Positions 33,540 through 45,303 of a stretch of DNA of 64,000 nucleotides are shown here, one piece after another. The stretch is from Diabrotica undecimpunctata (taxonomy: Eukaryota > Arthropoda > Insecta > Coleoptera > Chrysomelidae): assembly GCF_040954645.1 (NCBI RefSeq), contig NC_092809.1, positions 64,542,141-64,606,140 of the forward strand, read 5' to 3'. The notes under the pieces were generated by a model that was given only the letters and a program-made list of their open reading frames with translations, made no database searches and was not told the DNA's origin. A program made the translations under genes and the position numbers. Position 1 is the stretch's first letter; each line of letters begins with the position of its first letter.

Positions 33540-35160
33540 AGAGAAGTATGCTATAATTATAGAGTTACTGATAGTCTCTAACTCAATGGGAAGGTTATAC
33601 AGCCGAATCTTAGAAGAACAAGTAGAGGCGGAGTACCAAGAAACAGTAGAACAGAGCAGCTTCTGAGCAGGATGGTTCTCTATGAACATTATCTTTACTT
33701 TACAGCAAGTAATAGAGAAATGCGTTACCAAAAAATCATAAATTGCGTTCTGGTGATGGTTTTTTTCTGCTGTCGTTGTTGGTTATGATCATAAATTATC
33801 CTAGGGTATATGCAAGCTATATTTATCACGTCATAGAACAGGCAAAGATACCATCTTCTTGTTTTCTGGAGATGTTATTGTTTCTGCATATTTGGTCAAA
33901 TGTGTCTACTCCTTACTTAGTTGCATTATAAAATTTAATGATATTTGGCTTTCCAGTTGGATCACATTCTGCTAGACCGTTGTGGATTGTCGACAGAAGT
34001 AGCACAGACTTATTTACTTTTATCTTATGGGATACCATTGTTTTTTCACCATCGAAGCAAAATAAAGAATGACCAATTTCAGGATTTTTGAGATTTATCA
34101 TCTCGGGAGGTATTTCCCTTTTATTTTGCAGCAGATTACCAACTACAGTTAAATTGTAAGGAGGTTTCAGGAGCTCTGATGCTAGCGGTACTGACGTAAA
34201 CTAATTATCCATGGTTATGTTACGGTTACTTCCGTACACACTCTGAGTTAATTGTTTTAATAATATTCTCCTAGAGGCAGTCCATTGGTTTTAGTTCCCT
34301 TTCCTAAATACAATTTTGCATCGAACGTATATTTGGTTGGTAACTACGTCACACAGAATTGCTATTTTCAGTCCATATTTGGCTGGCTTGTTTCGGATAT
34401 ATATCCGGAAAGGACATCTTGCCCTAAAAGCCAGAATCTGCTCATCGATTGTTAGGTATGAACCGAGCTTATGGGACGTTTTGCAGTTCTGTATAGATTA
34501 TTCCATATTTTACGAATGGCTGCTAATAGGTCTGTTTCTTTTCTGTCTGGTCTAGATAATTTATCGTTAAAATACAAACATACTATAAAAAATTCAAATG
34601 TTTCCCGGCCCATAGTTGCTTTATATATCGCACCAGAAATTTTGTCATCAAACATTTGTGTTGTCGCTAAATGATTGTCTTTTTGGACAGCAGCAAAAAT
34701 AAGTAGTCCTAAGAGTGCATGCAATTCGTCAATATTTACTTTTGAGTTTGTTTCTAGACTTTAAATTTTAGCGCCCTACCAGAAATTTCAGCATTTGTTT
34801 ATCTTACAATGTTTGCCAGAGGCTCTGGACTCATAAAACAATGAAAACCATCTAAGGGAGTTTGTGCTTCCTTGGTTTTATCAGATTTGAACAAAATGTA
34901 CGAAGGTATGTTTTGAAGTTTTAGTAGCAGCCTTTGGTTGAGAGGACCACATGGTCGGAATCTGAGTTATTTTCGCTTGATAGTTTGAACTCTAAAGCGG
35001 CATCTTCTGTTTCAGATCCACTTTCTGATTTATCAGAATTGTTATCCGATTCATCTGGCCAAAGTTCTTCCAGGCACAATTGCAACTCAGCTTCCAACTC
35101 CCGCTGCATGAGAGGCCTGTGTATGTCTCTATTTTTCTTATTCATATTTTACACTAAAAA
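33540..35160 (-). mobile_element. piggyBac B transposase, decayed
   Basis: Minus strand. An ATG at 35145 starts 74 codons, MNKKNRDIHRPLMQRELEAE then a run rich in Asp, Glu and Ser: the acidic N-terminus. 34724-34452 holds MHALLGLLIFAAVQKDNH and MFDDKISGAIYKATMGRETF. 34440-34330 holds RARCPFRIYIRNKPAKYGLK and LCDVVTNQIY (first catalytic Asp). Near 34225 comes NITMDN, a stop, then FTSVPLASELL (second Asp). 34101-33913 holds NKREIPPEMINLKNPEIGHS and SVLLLSTIHNGL. Near 33905 comes GVDTFDQICRNN (third Asp). All three Asp are readable, but frameshifts and stops separate them. The cysteine-rich C-terminus was not found. TTAA ends not identified. Confidence 0.88.
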
Positions 35161-35278
35161 AAAAACTGATAATCTCGTTGTTTTTGCAATTATAACGTTA
35201 TTACTTACCTTTGTAATATTTACGAAGCAGTGCTCATTTGCAGGCACTTAACTAATATTGTAGGCCTATCTGTACTTA

Positions 35279-35330
35279 AAAACGTTTCGATATACACGTA
35301 AGGCGTAAAACGTTTCGATATACAGTAACG
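35279..35330. repeat. Short tandem duplication upstream of piggyBac B
   Basis: AAACGTTTCGATATACA occurs twice, about 28 bp apart, just 5' of the minus-strand piggyBac start. Subterminal repeats of this kind are common in piggyBac elements, but a role is only inferred. Confidence 0.7.
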
Positions 35331-35429
35331 TAAGAATAGATGAGCGGGCGAGAGATATTTTTGGTGTACCCCTTCCACAATATCCTACAACAACGACATT
35401 GGCGTCGTAAAAATTACGATGGCTAGTAT

Positions 35430-35640
35430 TCAAGGATTCAAAAGGGATGTTTCCCCTTATCCCTTACTTTATTTAAAATTTATATTTAGGAGGTATTTCA
35501 AAAATGGATACAAAAATGTTAAGGTATGATAATAAAAGTCGGCGAGAGTTACCTGACAACATTATTCTTGGCTGATGATCAAGTAATACAAGCAAACTAC
35601 GAAAAAGATATGAAAATGAATGTAAACAACATACACTTAA
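35430..35640 (+). mobile_element. LINE RT fragment
   Basis: The plus strand reads KGMFPLIPYFI, then, after a frame change, SYLTTLFLADDQVIQANYEK. The latter is the catalytic box region (FLADDQVI for FADDQVI). About 200 bp of palm domain with frameshifts. The sequence after it, to 35920, could belong to the same element but is not recognisable. Confidence 0.6.
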
Positions 35641-36960
35641 TACTTACGAATAGGGAAAGAAAACAAAGATCTGGTACTGCAATTAAGACATTGTGAAGAA
35701 TATGAATGTTCACGCAGTACTATATCTAACAAAGGTTTCTCTAGGTGTGATGATGATATTATTTCTTCAACTTTATCTGGCTACCATAACTTATTGCCGC
35801 TAAACAAGCCGGTCGAACTAAACATCACTGAAAAACTTAAGGTCAAATATCTGGACAATGTAGAGAAAGAAAGGATGGAGAAGAGTTGGAGGTACTCAAG
35901 AGCAATGTTTTGAGTCAGAACAACAATCGTACATAGAGCTGTAACGCTATGTGATAATAATAATATATAATACAGTTTATTTTATAACAACTTTCATTTT
36001 TTGATAAAATAAAAAAAACCACAAAATATAATATAAAACAAATATTGTCTGTGATACTAAAACAATTTTATGAATATTCTTCAAATACGCGAAATATAAA
36101 TTTACAAAAGAATTATTCACATACTGAAATATTGCAATATATACAATTAAAAAAAACTCTTTTCTAGTACTGGCCTATTGACTAAACTTTCTTTCTATTG
36201 TCGGTATACTTCTCCATGATTTCTTTTTAATTTTGAAGTTTTTGATCCGACACTTTGCAAAAATAAAAGAATGAAAGAAAATTTTTCTGTTAGAAGAAAA
36301 AATTTGAACCAGGACTCATCGCATCATCTGCTTCGAGATGTACATTTCCACCAGGGAAATGGATTACTTTTTTATTGTTTGAAAGCTTCAGCGAAAGCTC
36401 TTTGGTATAATTGATATTGCTATATATATACAAAATTTGATATTGTGTTTCATGAGAACGTTATTGATTCTCTGTATGTAGAGAATTTTATTAAAAACCT
36501 AAATTCGGAGATTATCAATAAGCTTATACAATTTCAAAAGCTTTGGAAGAACTTATTTTATTAAAAAAGATTTTATATTTACTTATTTATTAAAATATAT
36601 TAATTTGAAATATAGGGTCAAGAGTAAAATTATTTACACTTATTTATTACAATTATTCGGTAACTATTACTATATTATTGGTTGACAAATTTAAAAAATA
36701 ATAATATTCTGAAATTAATGAAAAATTATCTGTTGGTGTTATCTTTGTTTACCATTTTGTATTAATAATTTTCTTAAATAATTAAAATTGCGCTAATTAT
36801 CAATCATTGATAGCCGTACAGTTAACTGATTAAACTCAAGGAAGAGTTTAAAAAAACGAATTCATCGTAATACTGGATATTATTGACTGTCGGTATAAAC
36901 AAACAACACAGTTTATTAGGGTTGCAGTCAGAAGGTTTGGCCGGGATGTTACAGAAACAC
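35641..36960. other. Unassigned AT-rich stretch
   Basis: 35690-35910 is less AT-rich and partly open on the plus strand (HNLLPLNKPVELNITEKLKV), but I recognise no family. The rest is AT-rich without features. Confidence 0.4.
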
Positions 36961-37025
36961 TCTTTTGACTTTTGGTCCAGCTTTCGGAATTACTTTATTC
37001 CTTTATCAAGACACTGTAATTAGAA
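36961..37025 (-). ncRNA. Weak hammerhead-like hairpin relic
   Basis: The minus strand reads CTTGATAAA, stem GGAAT, loop AAAGTA, stem ATTCC, then GAAAGCTGG. The order (conserved box, hairpin, GAAA) echoes the Penelope-linked motif at 48411-48454, but the CUGAUGA box is not intact. Treated as a possible relic of a Penelope-like 3' end only. Confidence 0.25.
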
Positions 37026-37439
37026 GAATGTGTAAATATTTACAATATATCACAAATTGTCAGTGCAACTTACTAGTCGTTGAGATTATTTATATAAAGC
37101 TATGACACTCAACATTAATAACACACATATAAAATATAACATATAAAATAATGAACAAAATACATTTTAACATTTAGTTATGATAGTAAAAATTTTGTTT
37201 GTGACATATTTTAACGGTGTGTTTTAACTGATCCATAGAGAATAGAAAGAAAAAACAAAAATAGTATGATTAAAAAGTGATTAGGTGTTCTTCATGTTAT
37301 AATAATGGAAGTAGTATATTAAACCTGTCTTGATGGTATGCAAAATGTTTTGTATACAGGTGTATTATGGTGTGTATATGTAAAAGTAAATCTATATTTT
37401 ATTTTTGATGTTTTGTCAGTAAATAACAATAAATATTGC

Positions 37440-37548
37440 TCAGTTTATCTATGTCAGACTTTTTATGTATACAAGATTTTATGAGTTTATGTGTTTCATA
37501 AAATCCAATACGTCCAAACGAAATGTATGGATCCCATTAGATGATGAA
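37440..37548 (+). mobile_element. Ty3/gypsy element, 5' fragment of gag
   Basis: The plus strand reads FYEFMCFIKSNTSKRNVW, then IPLDDE, which continues without a gap as LRKIYLDEGKN from 40452 once the hAT at 37549-40443 is set aside. No 5' LTR or primer-binding site was found upstream, so the element is 5'-truncated or its LTR is too diverged to see. Confidence 0.65.
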
Positions 37549-37781
37549 TATACTTCGGCAAATATGCAAATAAAAATGTAGAAAATATGCGCATAAATAT
37601 GCACGTGTTTACCCGAAAATATGCAAATATTTTACAAAATATGCATACAAATAAATAAAAAAATCGTAAAAGAGTAACAATTTTATTTAAAAAAAAAGTG
37701 TACATAACTAAATATTTCCTACTATTCATTAAGATTTACATTTATTTTAAGTAACTACATCATTTTTAAGTATGAATAATC

Positions 37782-39869
37782 TTATTTAGAATTATGGTAA
37801 CAATAAATGACCAAGTGGTGTTCAAAATTTTCTAACAAAAACTTGTGGCTTCTGTCTGAGTACATATATTTATATATGGAAAAACTTCGTTCAACATCAA
37901 CTGATGTAACGGGAGCATTTTTCAAACTAACCAAAACATTTGGTTCTAAATTAATTGTTTCCGAAATATTTCCAGCTAGAACACTGACTACTTCAGAAAG
38001 AATATGGTAACCTTTATTTTTTTCCATAGAAGCTTCAAATTTTTTTAAAATATCTTTTCCAATATTACCTCTAACGTTCCGACAACCTGACGCAAATTCT
38101 TTTATTATTGCTGTACTTTCGAACAATGACAGTTTTGGTGATTCTAACTGAGTAATTGTTTTTTGAACAAAACTAAAATTTGATTTTATAAATGAAAGTT
38201 CTTGTTGAAGCAAGTTACTCTGAAAAGTTTGTTTAGAATCCAAAAGAGATTGGGAACTTTCATCTGTTAACGTATCAATTATGTTCTTTATTTTAACAAA
38301 ATGATCTGCATAAAAATTAGCTGCTTCTAACCATGTTCCCCATCGCGTTAAAATAGGTTGTGGTGGAAGAGGAATGTTAGGTAGCATTTCTTTATAAAGT
38401 TGAATTCTTATAGGAGATTTAAAAAATACTTTTTTGACACTGGATATCATGGTATTTACAAGAGGAAACTTTTTTCGTATTTCCTCTGCAACTCTGTTTA
38501 ATCCATGCGCTACACAAGTAACATGTATTAAATCTGGGAAAAATATTTTTAAATTATGTCCTGCTTTCACCATATAAGGAGCAGCATCCGATTAAATAAG
38601 CAGTAATTTATTAGAAGGAATAGTTGTCGGAAGAAAAAAAGTTGCTAATGTTTGTTGTATAAAACGCGAAATTGTTAAAGCATTTGTTTTCTCAAGTTGC
38701 TGGCATGAAATAAGATGAGATTTTGGTAAGGTATCTTCTTTAAGAACACCAATCAATAAATGAGCAATATACTTTCCTGAGGAATCAGTGGTTTCGTCTA
38801 CAGATATGTAAAAATAATTATCTGCAATTTCTTCCTTAATATTAATTAACACCGACGAGTATAGCCCGTTCACATTATTTCTTCTTAGAGACCGATCACT
38901 TGGAACACTAAGTTTGCAATATTTTTTCAGAAACGAACTAAAATTTACATTTGCTAATTTTGAAAGCGGTATGTTTGCAGACACTAATGCGCGACACAAG
39001 TCTTCATTAAAAGTTTCTTGCTCATCTAATTTTTTTGAAGTAGATTGGAAACATTTAGCCATTGAAGTTTGATGTTTTCCTCCTATTTTTCCTTTTTTTG
39101 CAATGTGTGAAGCAGTTCTCACATGTTGGTCTAACTGAAATTTCTTCTCACATGCTATCTATAAATAAAAATAAAAATCTTTATTTTAACCCAACCTTTA
39201 AAATATAAAAATATACAAGGTGTTTTTGGTTCATCAAATAACTGGTTTGGAAAATAAAACACTCGCTAAGTGTTTTAAATGCAGTATTAATCCACAAATT
39301 AGTTTTTGTTACTAACCACTAGTACATCATATATCTTATTTTAAAATTCAACAAAAGTTTTTTTTTTTGTTAATTCAATTACAATAAAAATAATTGTGTT
39401 TTAGAATATCTGACTTCATAAAAAAAGTAAAGGTGAAAAATTTTTCTAAATACACACCATTGTATTGTACCATGGACAATTTTTTCTCACTAAAGGAAGC
39501 TATTTTTCATTTAAAAACAACCTACGAGTACTAAATTTCAAGTAAATACGTTTATTGGTTTTAAAGTTATTGTTGTTTTAACTAAAAGAATTTAATTTTT
39601 TTTAATTTCAACACCCTGTATCTCGAAAAGTAAATAAGTTTGACCCCTCATTAACTATATCGTTTTGTTCAATTTTTCGAGAAGTATCTAGAGTCAAACG
39701 TTGTAAGTGTCATTTGGAAACACCCTGTATGTATGAAATATTAGATATTTAATAGAAAATATTAGATACTTACAATTTTGCCACAGACTGAACAGTAGAT
39801 TTTTCCCATATCCATAGACAGCTCTTTATAAGGTTTAATCCAAGTTGAAGCACTGGTTGTTTTAGGCAT
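37782..39869 (-). pseudogene. hAT transposase, two exons, one in-frame stop
   Basis: Exon 1 is 39869-39774 (32 codons, MPKTTSASTWIKPYKELSMD then GKIYCSVCGKI), followed by GTAAGT. Exon 2 begins at 39158 after TTTATAG, in the same phase, with IACEKKFQLDQHVRTASH. Joining them completes a BED/C2H2-like finger (CxxC...H...H). Exon 2 continues with SLRRNNVNGLYSSVL, YFYISVDETTDSSGKYIAHL (catalytic Asp region), [36 protein letters not shown] and, near the end, [20 protein letters not shown], the hAT dimerisation motif. It ends at 37782, so about 490 codons. One TAA at 38591-38589, between KLLLI and SDAAPYMV, is the only interruption I see. The finger plus hAT core resembles CGGBP1-like hATs. A single stop and clear target duplication point to a young copy. 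Confidence 0.85.
39216..39727. mobile_element. MITE inside the hAT intron
   Basis: CAAGGTGTTT at 39216 and AAACACCCTG ending at 39727 are inverted ends matching at 9 of 10 bases. TA flanks both, as for Tc1/mariner-type insertions. The intron (39159-39773) would be about 100 bp without it. The interior includes the ACCCTGTAT-type words common in insect short repeats. No coding capacity. Confidence 0.65.
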
Positions 39870-40443
39870 TATAAAATCACAATCTTCCTTTTTGTTACGC
39901 ACAACGAGTGTTTACGCTTTGAATATCAAAACAAAAATGATTTACAAATCTGAGCATCAAATTAGAAATGTTTAGGTACCTAATTCAATAAACTGAGAGA
40001 TTTTGGAAAATCCCTAAATTAGGAACAAAACTATTAGCCGTTTACCTGCTGTTAAGATACAATAAATTGTAGATAGATTTGGGGATTAGATCATAAAATG
40101 CAAATGAGCGAACCCTTAGCGATTATCCAATACCTGAATGCCTCAGTGACCGAGACTTTCTAAGAATGTTGAGGGCTACTTAAATTGATCTTCTTTGAAA
40201 TTGTAAATGTTTTGTACCTGTAGAGATTACGTACTTAGATCATTTCTTGATTAAAATGACTACAAAATTTTATACAAGAATTGAAATAAATTGGTATGTT
40301 TAAAAATTTTCAAATACAGTATAAAAATCTGAACTTTTATGCACTTTATGCAAACTTTTATACAAATATGCCAAAATATGAAATATTTGCATAAAATATG
40401 CACAATATGCAAAATATGCAATATGCATATTTGCCGAAGTCGA

Positions 40444-41052
40444 ATGATGAATTAAGGAAGATTTATTTGGATGAAGGTAAAAATTTACAATTTGGTGATC
40501 AGTATTTAGAAGCAAAACTACAACCATCTGCTGTTAGCTATGAAGATTTACAAAACATTCAAAATGTGGGGAAGTTAACAGGAAAGCATTTAATTGGAAA
40601 ATTCTCCATTAAAATGCCAAATGTTGGCAGACAATGGATGGAAGAATTTGAAAAAGAATGTGAAAGGTTTGAAATTTTAAATGATGAAGATAGAAATAAA
40701 TAGAAAGTTTGAGATATCTACTTGAAAATCAATGTTTAGATTGGTATGGTAGTATGTTAATTAAACATACAGTGAAATTAAATTGGAAAACTTGGAAAAC
40801 AATCTTTTGTGATACTTATGAGAAAAAGATTGGTCCCAAATAAAATATGCTTTTACATTCAAATATCAAACTGGTTCTCTATTAGAATATGCCACAAAAA
40901 AAAAGAAAGATTATTATTAGAAGTTAATAAGTTAATTGACAATAACACACTTATAAACCTGATTGTGTTAGGTTTACCAGAAAACATCATGAACAGACTT
41001 GATAAAGATTCACTGACTTCAACTACTCACCTTTTCAGTGAATTGAACAAGA
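40444..41052 (+). mobile_element. Ty3/gypsy gag, middle part
   Basis: Plus-strand frames give LRKIYLDEGKNLQFGDQYLE, WMEEFEKECERFEILNDEDR, then W, Y and LNWKTWKTIF-like text and LLEVNKLIDNNTLINLIVLG, then LPENIMNRLDKDS and HLFSELNKI. The pattern, a W-rich middle followed by a helical LLxxNKLIDxxxLxxLIVxGLP segment, is that of a gypsy-type capsid region. Several stops and frameshifts occur. The frame is interrupted at 41052 by a LINE and resumes at 42294 with NEHLANK. Confidence 0.7.
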
Positions 41053-42279
41053 TTTATTTATTTATCGTATGGCATACAATAAGAACACATATTTAAAAAG
41101 CAATATAAAACATTACATGGAGTATTACAAACGAACATCTAATGCATTAATATAGTCTAAAACATTTTCGGTCGCATTCAGGAACTCGTCAAAAACTCCA
41201 GGGAACCGCCTTCGGGGGCATTCTTCAACAATGTGACGGACGGTCTGTCGTTGCGCACCACAGTCACACTCCGGAGTAAGGGCTTTTCCCCATTTATGTA
41301 AGCTGTCAGCACATCTACAGCTTCTTGTTCTTATTCTGTTTAGCGTTGTCCATGTACTCCGGGTCAGTTTAAAGCCTGGCGTTTTCTGTTCGATACAGGC
41401 CATTTGCTGTGCTTCCTTTGGTGAGTCGCGCTCCCATTGTCTTCTCCAAGCGTTGGTGAGGTCGAAATGTTCCTGATGTAAGGAGGTGGCCCTTAACATG
41501 ACAGGATATCTGGAGCGCAGTCTGTTCATTACGATATCACGCCTATCATGGTGGATGGGTAGTTGATGGTTAGACTGGATTTTTCGATATTCTCTGAGAA
41601 GGGAGTGACTTCTTCGTAGTTTCGGCGGTGGAATGTGTCTCAGGATGGGAAGCCAATAGTTGGGTGTTGGTCTAATTGTACCTGAAATCATTTGCATTGT
41701 CTGGTTTAATTGGGTGTCAATAATCTTCGTGTGTTTGCTATTGAGCCATACTGGGGAAGCATATTCAGCTGTCGAGTATACAAGTCCGATAGCAGATGAT
41801 CTGAGTACGGAGGCTGAGGACCTCCATGTGGTACCACATAGCTTTTGGATTATATTATTTCGCGTTTTCAGTTTTGCTGCCGTTCTTTGTAGGTGTTCTT
41901 TAAAACCTAAAGTTATGTCAAGAGTCACTCCAAGATATTTTGGTGTTGAGTTATGATTTAGTAGTCTGTCTTCAAAGTGAACGGACAGTTTTTTGTTGGC
42001 TTGGGCATTATTTAGATGGAAACAGCACACTTCGGTTTTCGTCGCATTAGGCCGTAGCCTCCATTTGCGAAAGTATTCTCCCATAATGGCAAGGTCATCC
42101 GTTAGTATTGTTTCTGTAACTGCCATGTTATTATGTTTTGCTGCAATGGCCCAGTCGTCAGCGTAGCCAAATTTCTGCGAATTTGTCCTAGGTAGGTCCG
42201 CGATGTATAAATTAAACAGTAAGGGTGCCAAAACAGATCCCTGTGGCAGTCCATTGCTGAGCTTCACTTGGACACTTTT
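41053..42279 (-). mobile_element. Young 5'-truncated LINE with open RT frame
   Basis: The minus strand is open from 42291 to 41125 (388 codons) without a stop; the first four codons come from the target site. Motifs in order: LSNGLPQGSVLAPLLFNLYI (about residues 12-31), KFGYADDWAIA with the catalytic YADD (40-50), FRKWRLRPNATKTEVCCFHL (74-93), PKYLGVTLD (117-125), YSTAEYASPVWLNSKHTKII and CDCGAQRQTVRHIVEECPRR, a CxC...HxxxxC knuckle. TGAATTGAACAAGA flanks it directly at 41039-41052 and 42280-42293. A TTTATTTATTTA run (minus-strand TAAA tail) starts at 41053. The finger and palm start were lost by 5' truncation. Jockey/CR1-like group by resemblance. Confidence 0.92.
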
Positions 42280-44954
42280 TGAATTGAACAAGAATGAACA
42301 CTTAGCAAATAAATAAAGTGAAAACGTATTCTTACACTATAAAAGAAATGTTGAAGAAAAACAAATTAGAAACAAACAAAGATTGGACAGAGAGCAAAAG
42401 CATAATGTACCATCTGTGAAAAACTTAAAAAAGGAACACGCTACCAACTTGAATCAACTTGTTGGTTTAAACCAAAGGATAATCAAACTAATAAGGATGA
42501 TCAAATTAAACTTTTCAGTAATTTAGAGTTAGGATGTGAACTACAAAATGCTAATTCAAAAAACTATTAATACTGTGATTAATAAAAATAAAATTAGTGT
42601 TGAATAAAAATATTGAGCTTTTTGGAGTATATGACTCACGTTCAAACGTTTCATTAGTAAATTTAAAGTTATTAAAAATAAATAATAATAATTCAATTGA
42701 TCCTAACAATACTAATTTAAAAACTATTAATGGCATTAAAACAACCAGTGGTATGGTAAAATTACATGTAAAATTTTTTTTATAGAAAAAGAGACAGAAG
42801 TCTTTGTGATTAAAAAAGATAATTTTGATTACGATTTTTTAATTGGTTTAGACTGTATAAAAAAATTCTATTTGTGTCAAAATGAAAACTTGCAAATAAG
42901 TCAACAAGTGCCTATTCAAAATGATTTTACTACGGAAATTAAAACAATTTCAAAAAATTGTGACATTTATAAGAAAGTAAGAGATAATAATCAACAAAGA
43001 AAATTTGATTCTAAGAAAACAAATGAAATTGTTAGTTTAAATGAAATAAAAATAAATATTTAGTAAATTTTAATGAACACTTTGATGAGACAAATTTTAA
43101 AATTCATGTAGACCATTTAGATTGTGATCAACAATCAATAATAAATGAGGTAATATGTGACAACAAATCTGTTTTTGCAAAAGACAAATATGATGTAGGG
43201 ACAGTGAAGGAATATGAAGCACACATTGATTTATTAGAAGAGAAATATTGCAGCAAAAGGTCATATCGAACCACAGTTGATGATAAAAAGGAGATTGAGA
43301 CACAAATTGCATTGCTACTAGATAAGAATCTTACAGTCCTTTTGCAGATCCAACTCTACCGATACACATATATACTGATGCTAGCTTACTAGGAATAGCA
43401 GGGGTGCTAAAACATCCACAGGAATACAATGAAGAAAAACCAGTGGCCTATTTCTTAAAGAAACTAAATAAAGTACAGAAGAGGAATAAAGCTATATACC
43501 CGGAGTGCCTGATAATTAAAGAATGTGTTAAATATTGGCAACATTACTTTATAGGTAAGAAATTTACTGTTTTTTCTGACCACAAACCATTGGAGAATAT
43601 GAATATACAGTCTAGAACAGATGAAGAACTAGGTGATTTAACATAATTATTTATCGCAATATGATTTTGTGGTGAAATATTGCCGTGGAAAATACAACTT
43701 AGCTGACTGCCTTAGTAGAAATACTGTCTTGGAACCAGATGAAAATATGGAGGAGCAGTTGAAAGTTACAAATTTGATAACTCTTGAAGATATATTGAAA
43801 GGCCAAGAAAAAATAAAGATATAAAACATAATTGTAAACTAGTAACTAAAAATAATGTTTATTACAAAAAAGTAAGAGGAAACGAAAAAATCATTCTAAC
43901 CGAAGATTATAGCATACAATTTTTAAAAGATGTATATAGAAACTTGTGTCATATAGGAATAAAACAAATGTATATGATGATAGGACTATACGGCTAAAAA
44001 TTTAACAATCTGTGTTTGGACAAAATATGTCCAAGCTGTGCAGTATGTACTAAAAACAAATCAAGAGAGGAAAATTTGGATTAATATCACATATAGGTTC
44101 AGCCACAAAACCTTTCGAAATTATTTCCATAGACACAGTCGGAGGTTTTGGAGGTTCTCGATCTACTAAAAAATATTTGCATCTTCTAATGGATCACTTT
44201 ACACAATATGCATGTATCCTAACATCGAAAACTCAAACTGCAAATGATTTTATTAAACTTGTGAAAAACATATCAGAGACACATCAGATTGGTATGATTC
44301 TAACAGACCAATACCAAGGAATAAATTCAAAAAATTTTAAAAATTTTTTAGATGAAAAATTTATACCAATAATCTTCACTGCCACAAATTCACCATTTTC
44401 TAACGGCTTAAATGAAAGATTAAATCAGACCCTAATTAATAAAATCAGATGTAAAATTTACGAAAAAGAACAAAAAACTGCTTGGACAACAATAGCACAA
44501 GAATGTGTGCGCAAATACATTGAAACAGAACATACTGTCACTGGTTTCGCACCATGATACTTAATGTATGGCAAAAATGTTGCAATGTTGCCAAATGAAC
44601 TAAAAAAATTAACTTCTGAGAAAGATTGGATTCGTAATAGAAATATTGCTCTAGATAGAACGATCAATTCTCATAATTATAATAAACAAATTTATGAAAA
44701 AAACCGTAAACATTTTGATTTCAAGATAGGTGATTTGGTATATTGGAAAATGGAAACAAATTAAACAGGAACAAACTTGACGAACTGAAAATAGGACCGT
44801 ATGAAATTACCGAAAAATTGTCAAATTAAATTCACAGAATAAACCTGAACCGAAGAAAATCAGAGTCCAATTGAAAATGAAGAACAAGATGAAAAAGACG
44901 TAGAAGATTACTAAACTTTGAAGGCATGAATATTTTCTCCTCTGGAAAGGGGGA
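42280..44954 (+). mobile_element. Ty3/gypsy gag end and pol, with the RT core deleted
   Basis: Order on the plus strand. 42294-42560: end of gag with a knuckle-like CTICEKLKKGTRYQLESTCW where His is replaced. 42600-42785: protease, ELFGVYDSRSNVSLVNLKLL, with DSR in place of the catalytic DSG. 43080-43335: start of RT, VFAKDKYDVGTVKEYEAHID and DDKKEIETQIALLLDKNL. 43340-43730: RNase H-side text, PTLPIHIYTDASLLGIAGVL, FTVFSDHKPLENMN and KYCRGKYNLADCLSRNT. 43850-44070: HHCC zinc region with CPSCAVCTKNK. 44110-44560: integrase core with the IDTVGG, LTDQYQG and LNERLNQTL boxes giving Asp, Asp and Glu. 44690-44764: FKIGDLVYWKM. The RT palm, including the YxDD box, is missing. Dead copy. Confidence 0.85.
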
Positions 44955-45218
44955 TGTAATGAAATTATAATTTCATCATTCAAATATTGCCGCGCTCTAC
45001 CGAGGATATTATCTGGAATATTAGACACAACCACTTGTGTCATCTTTATATTAAAAACTTGTCAGATTTTATTTTGTGGTTAAGAATGTTAAACATCCAG
45101 AGTTAGTGACATTAAATGTCGTTTCTTTAATTTCATTTTAAATTTTGTGTAAATAATGTAAATAGAACATGTTTTAATAAATCTTTAATTTCAGAAACTT
45201 AGTTGTGTTACTAATTAT
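44955..45218 (+). mobile_element. 3' LTR of the gypsy element (boundaries approximate)
   Basis: A purine tract GGAAAGGGGGA ends just before TGTAATGAAATTATAATTTC, which fits a polypurine tract followed by an LTR starting with TG. The region carries AATAAA at 45177-45182. The right edge is placed before the (TA)n tract. No second LTR copy was found in the window for comparison. Confidence 0.6.
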
Positions 45219-45226
45219 CAAAACAA

Positions 45227-45229
<3 letters not shown>

Positions 45230-45302
<73 letters not shown>
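45230..45302. repeat. (TA)n microsatellite
   Basis: About 36 uninterrupted TA units between the gypsy LTR and a mariner fragment. Confidence 0.97.

Positions 45303-45303
<1 letters not shown>

Larger units (their letters stand above)
37549..40443 (-). mobile_element. hAT element with a two-exon transposase
   Basis: The ends share ACTTCGGCAAATATGCA (from 37552 and, inverted, to 40440), followed by AATATGCA-rich subterminal runs on both sides. ATGATGAA lies directly outside the left end (37541-37548) and again at 40444-40451, the 8-bp duplication expected for hAT. The insertion is in the gag frame of a gypsy element. The interior carries one transposase gene on the minus strand and a MITE within its intron. 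The terminal ATATGC repeats probably serve as transposase binding sites (inference). Confidence 0.88.

Noticed and set aside
37440..45218. Reading the gypsy element as a retrovirus with an envelope gene
   Set aside because: No envelope-like frame follows the integrase; sequence runs from the FKIGDLVYW region to a purine tract and LTR.
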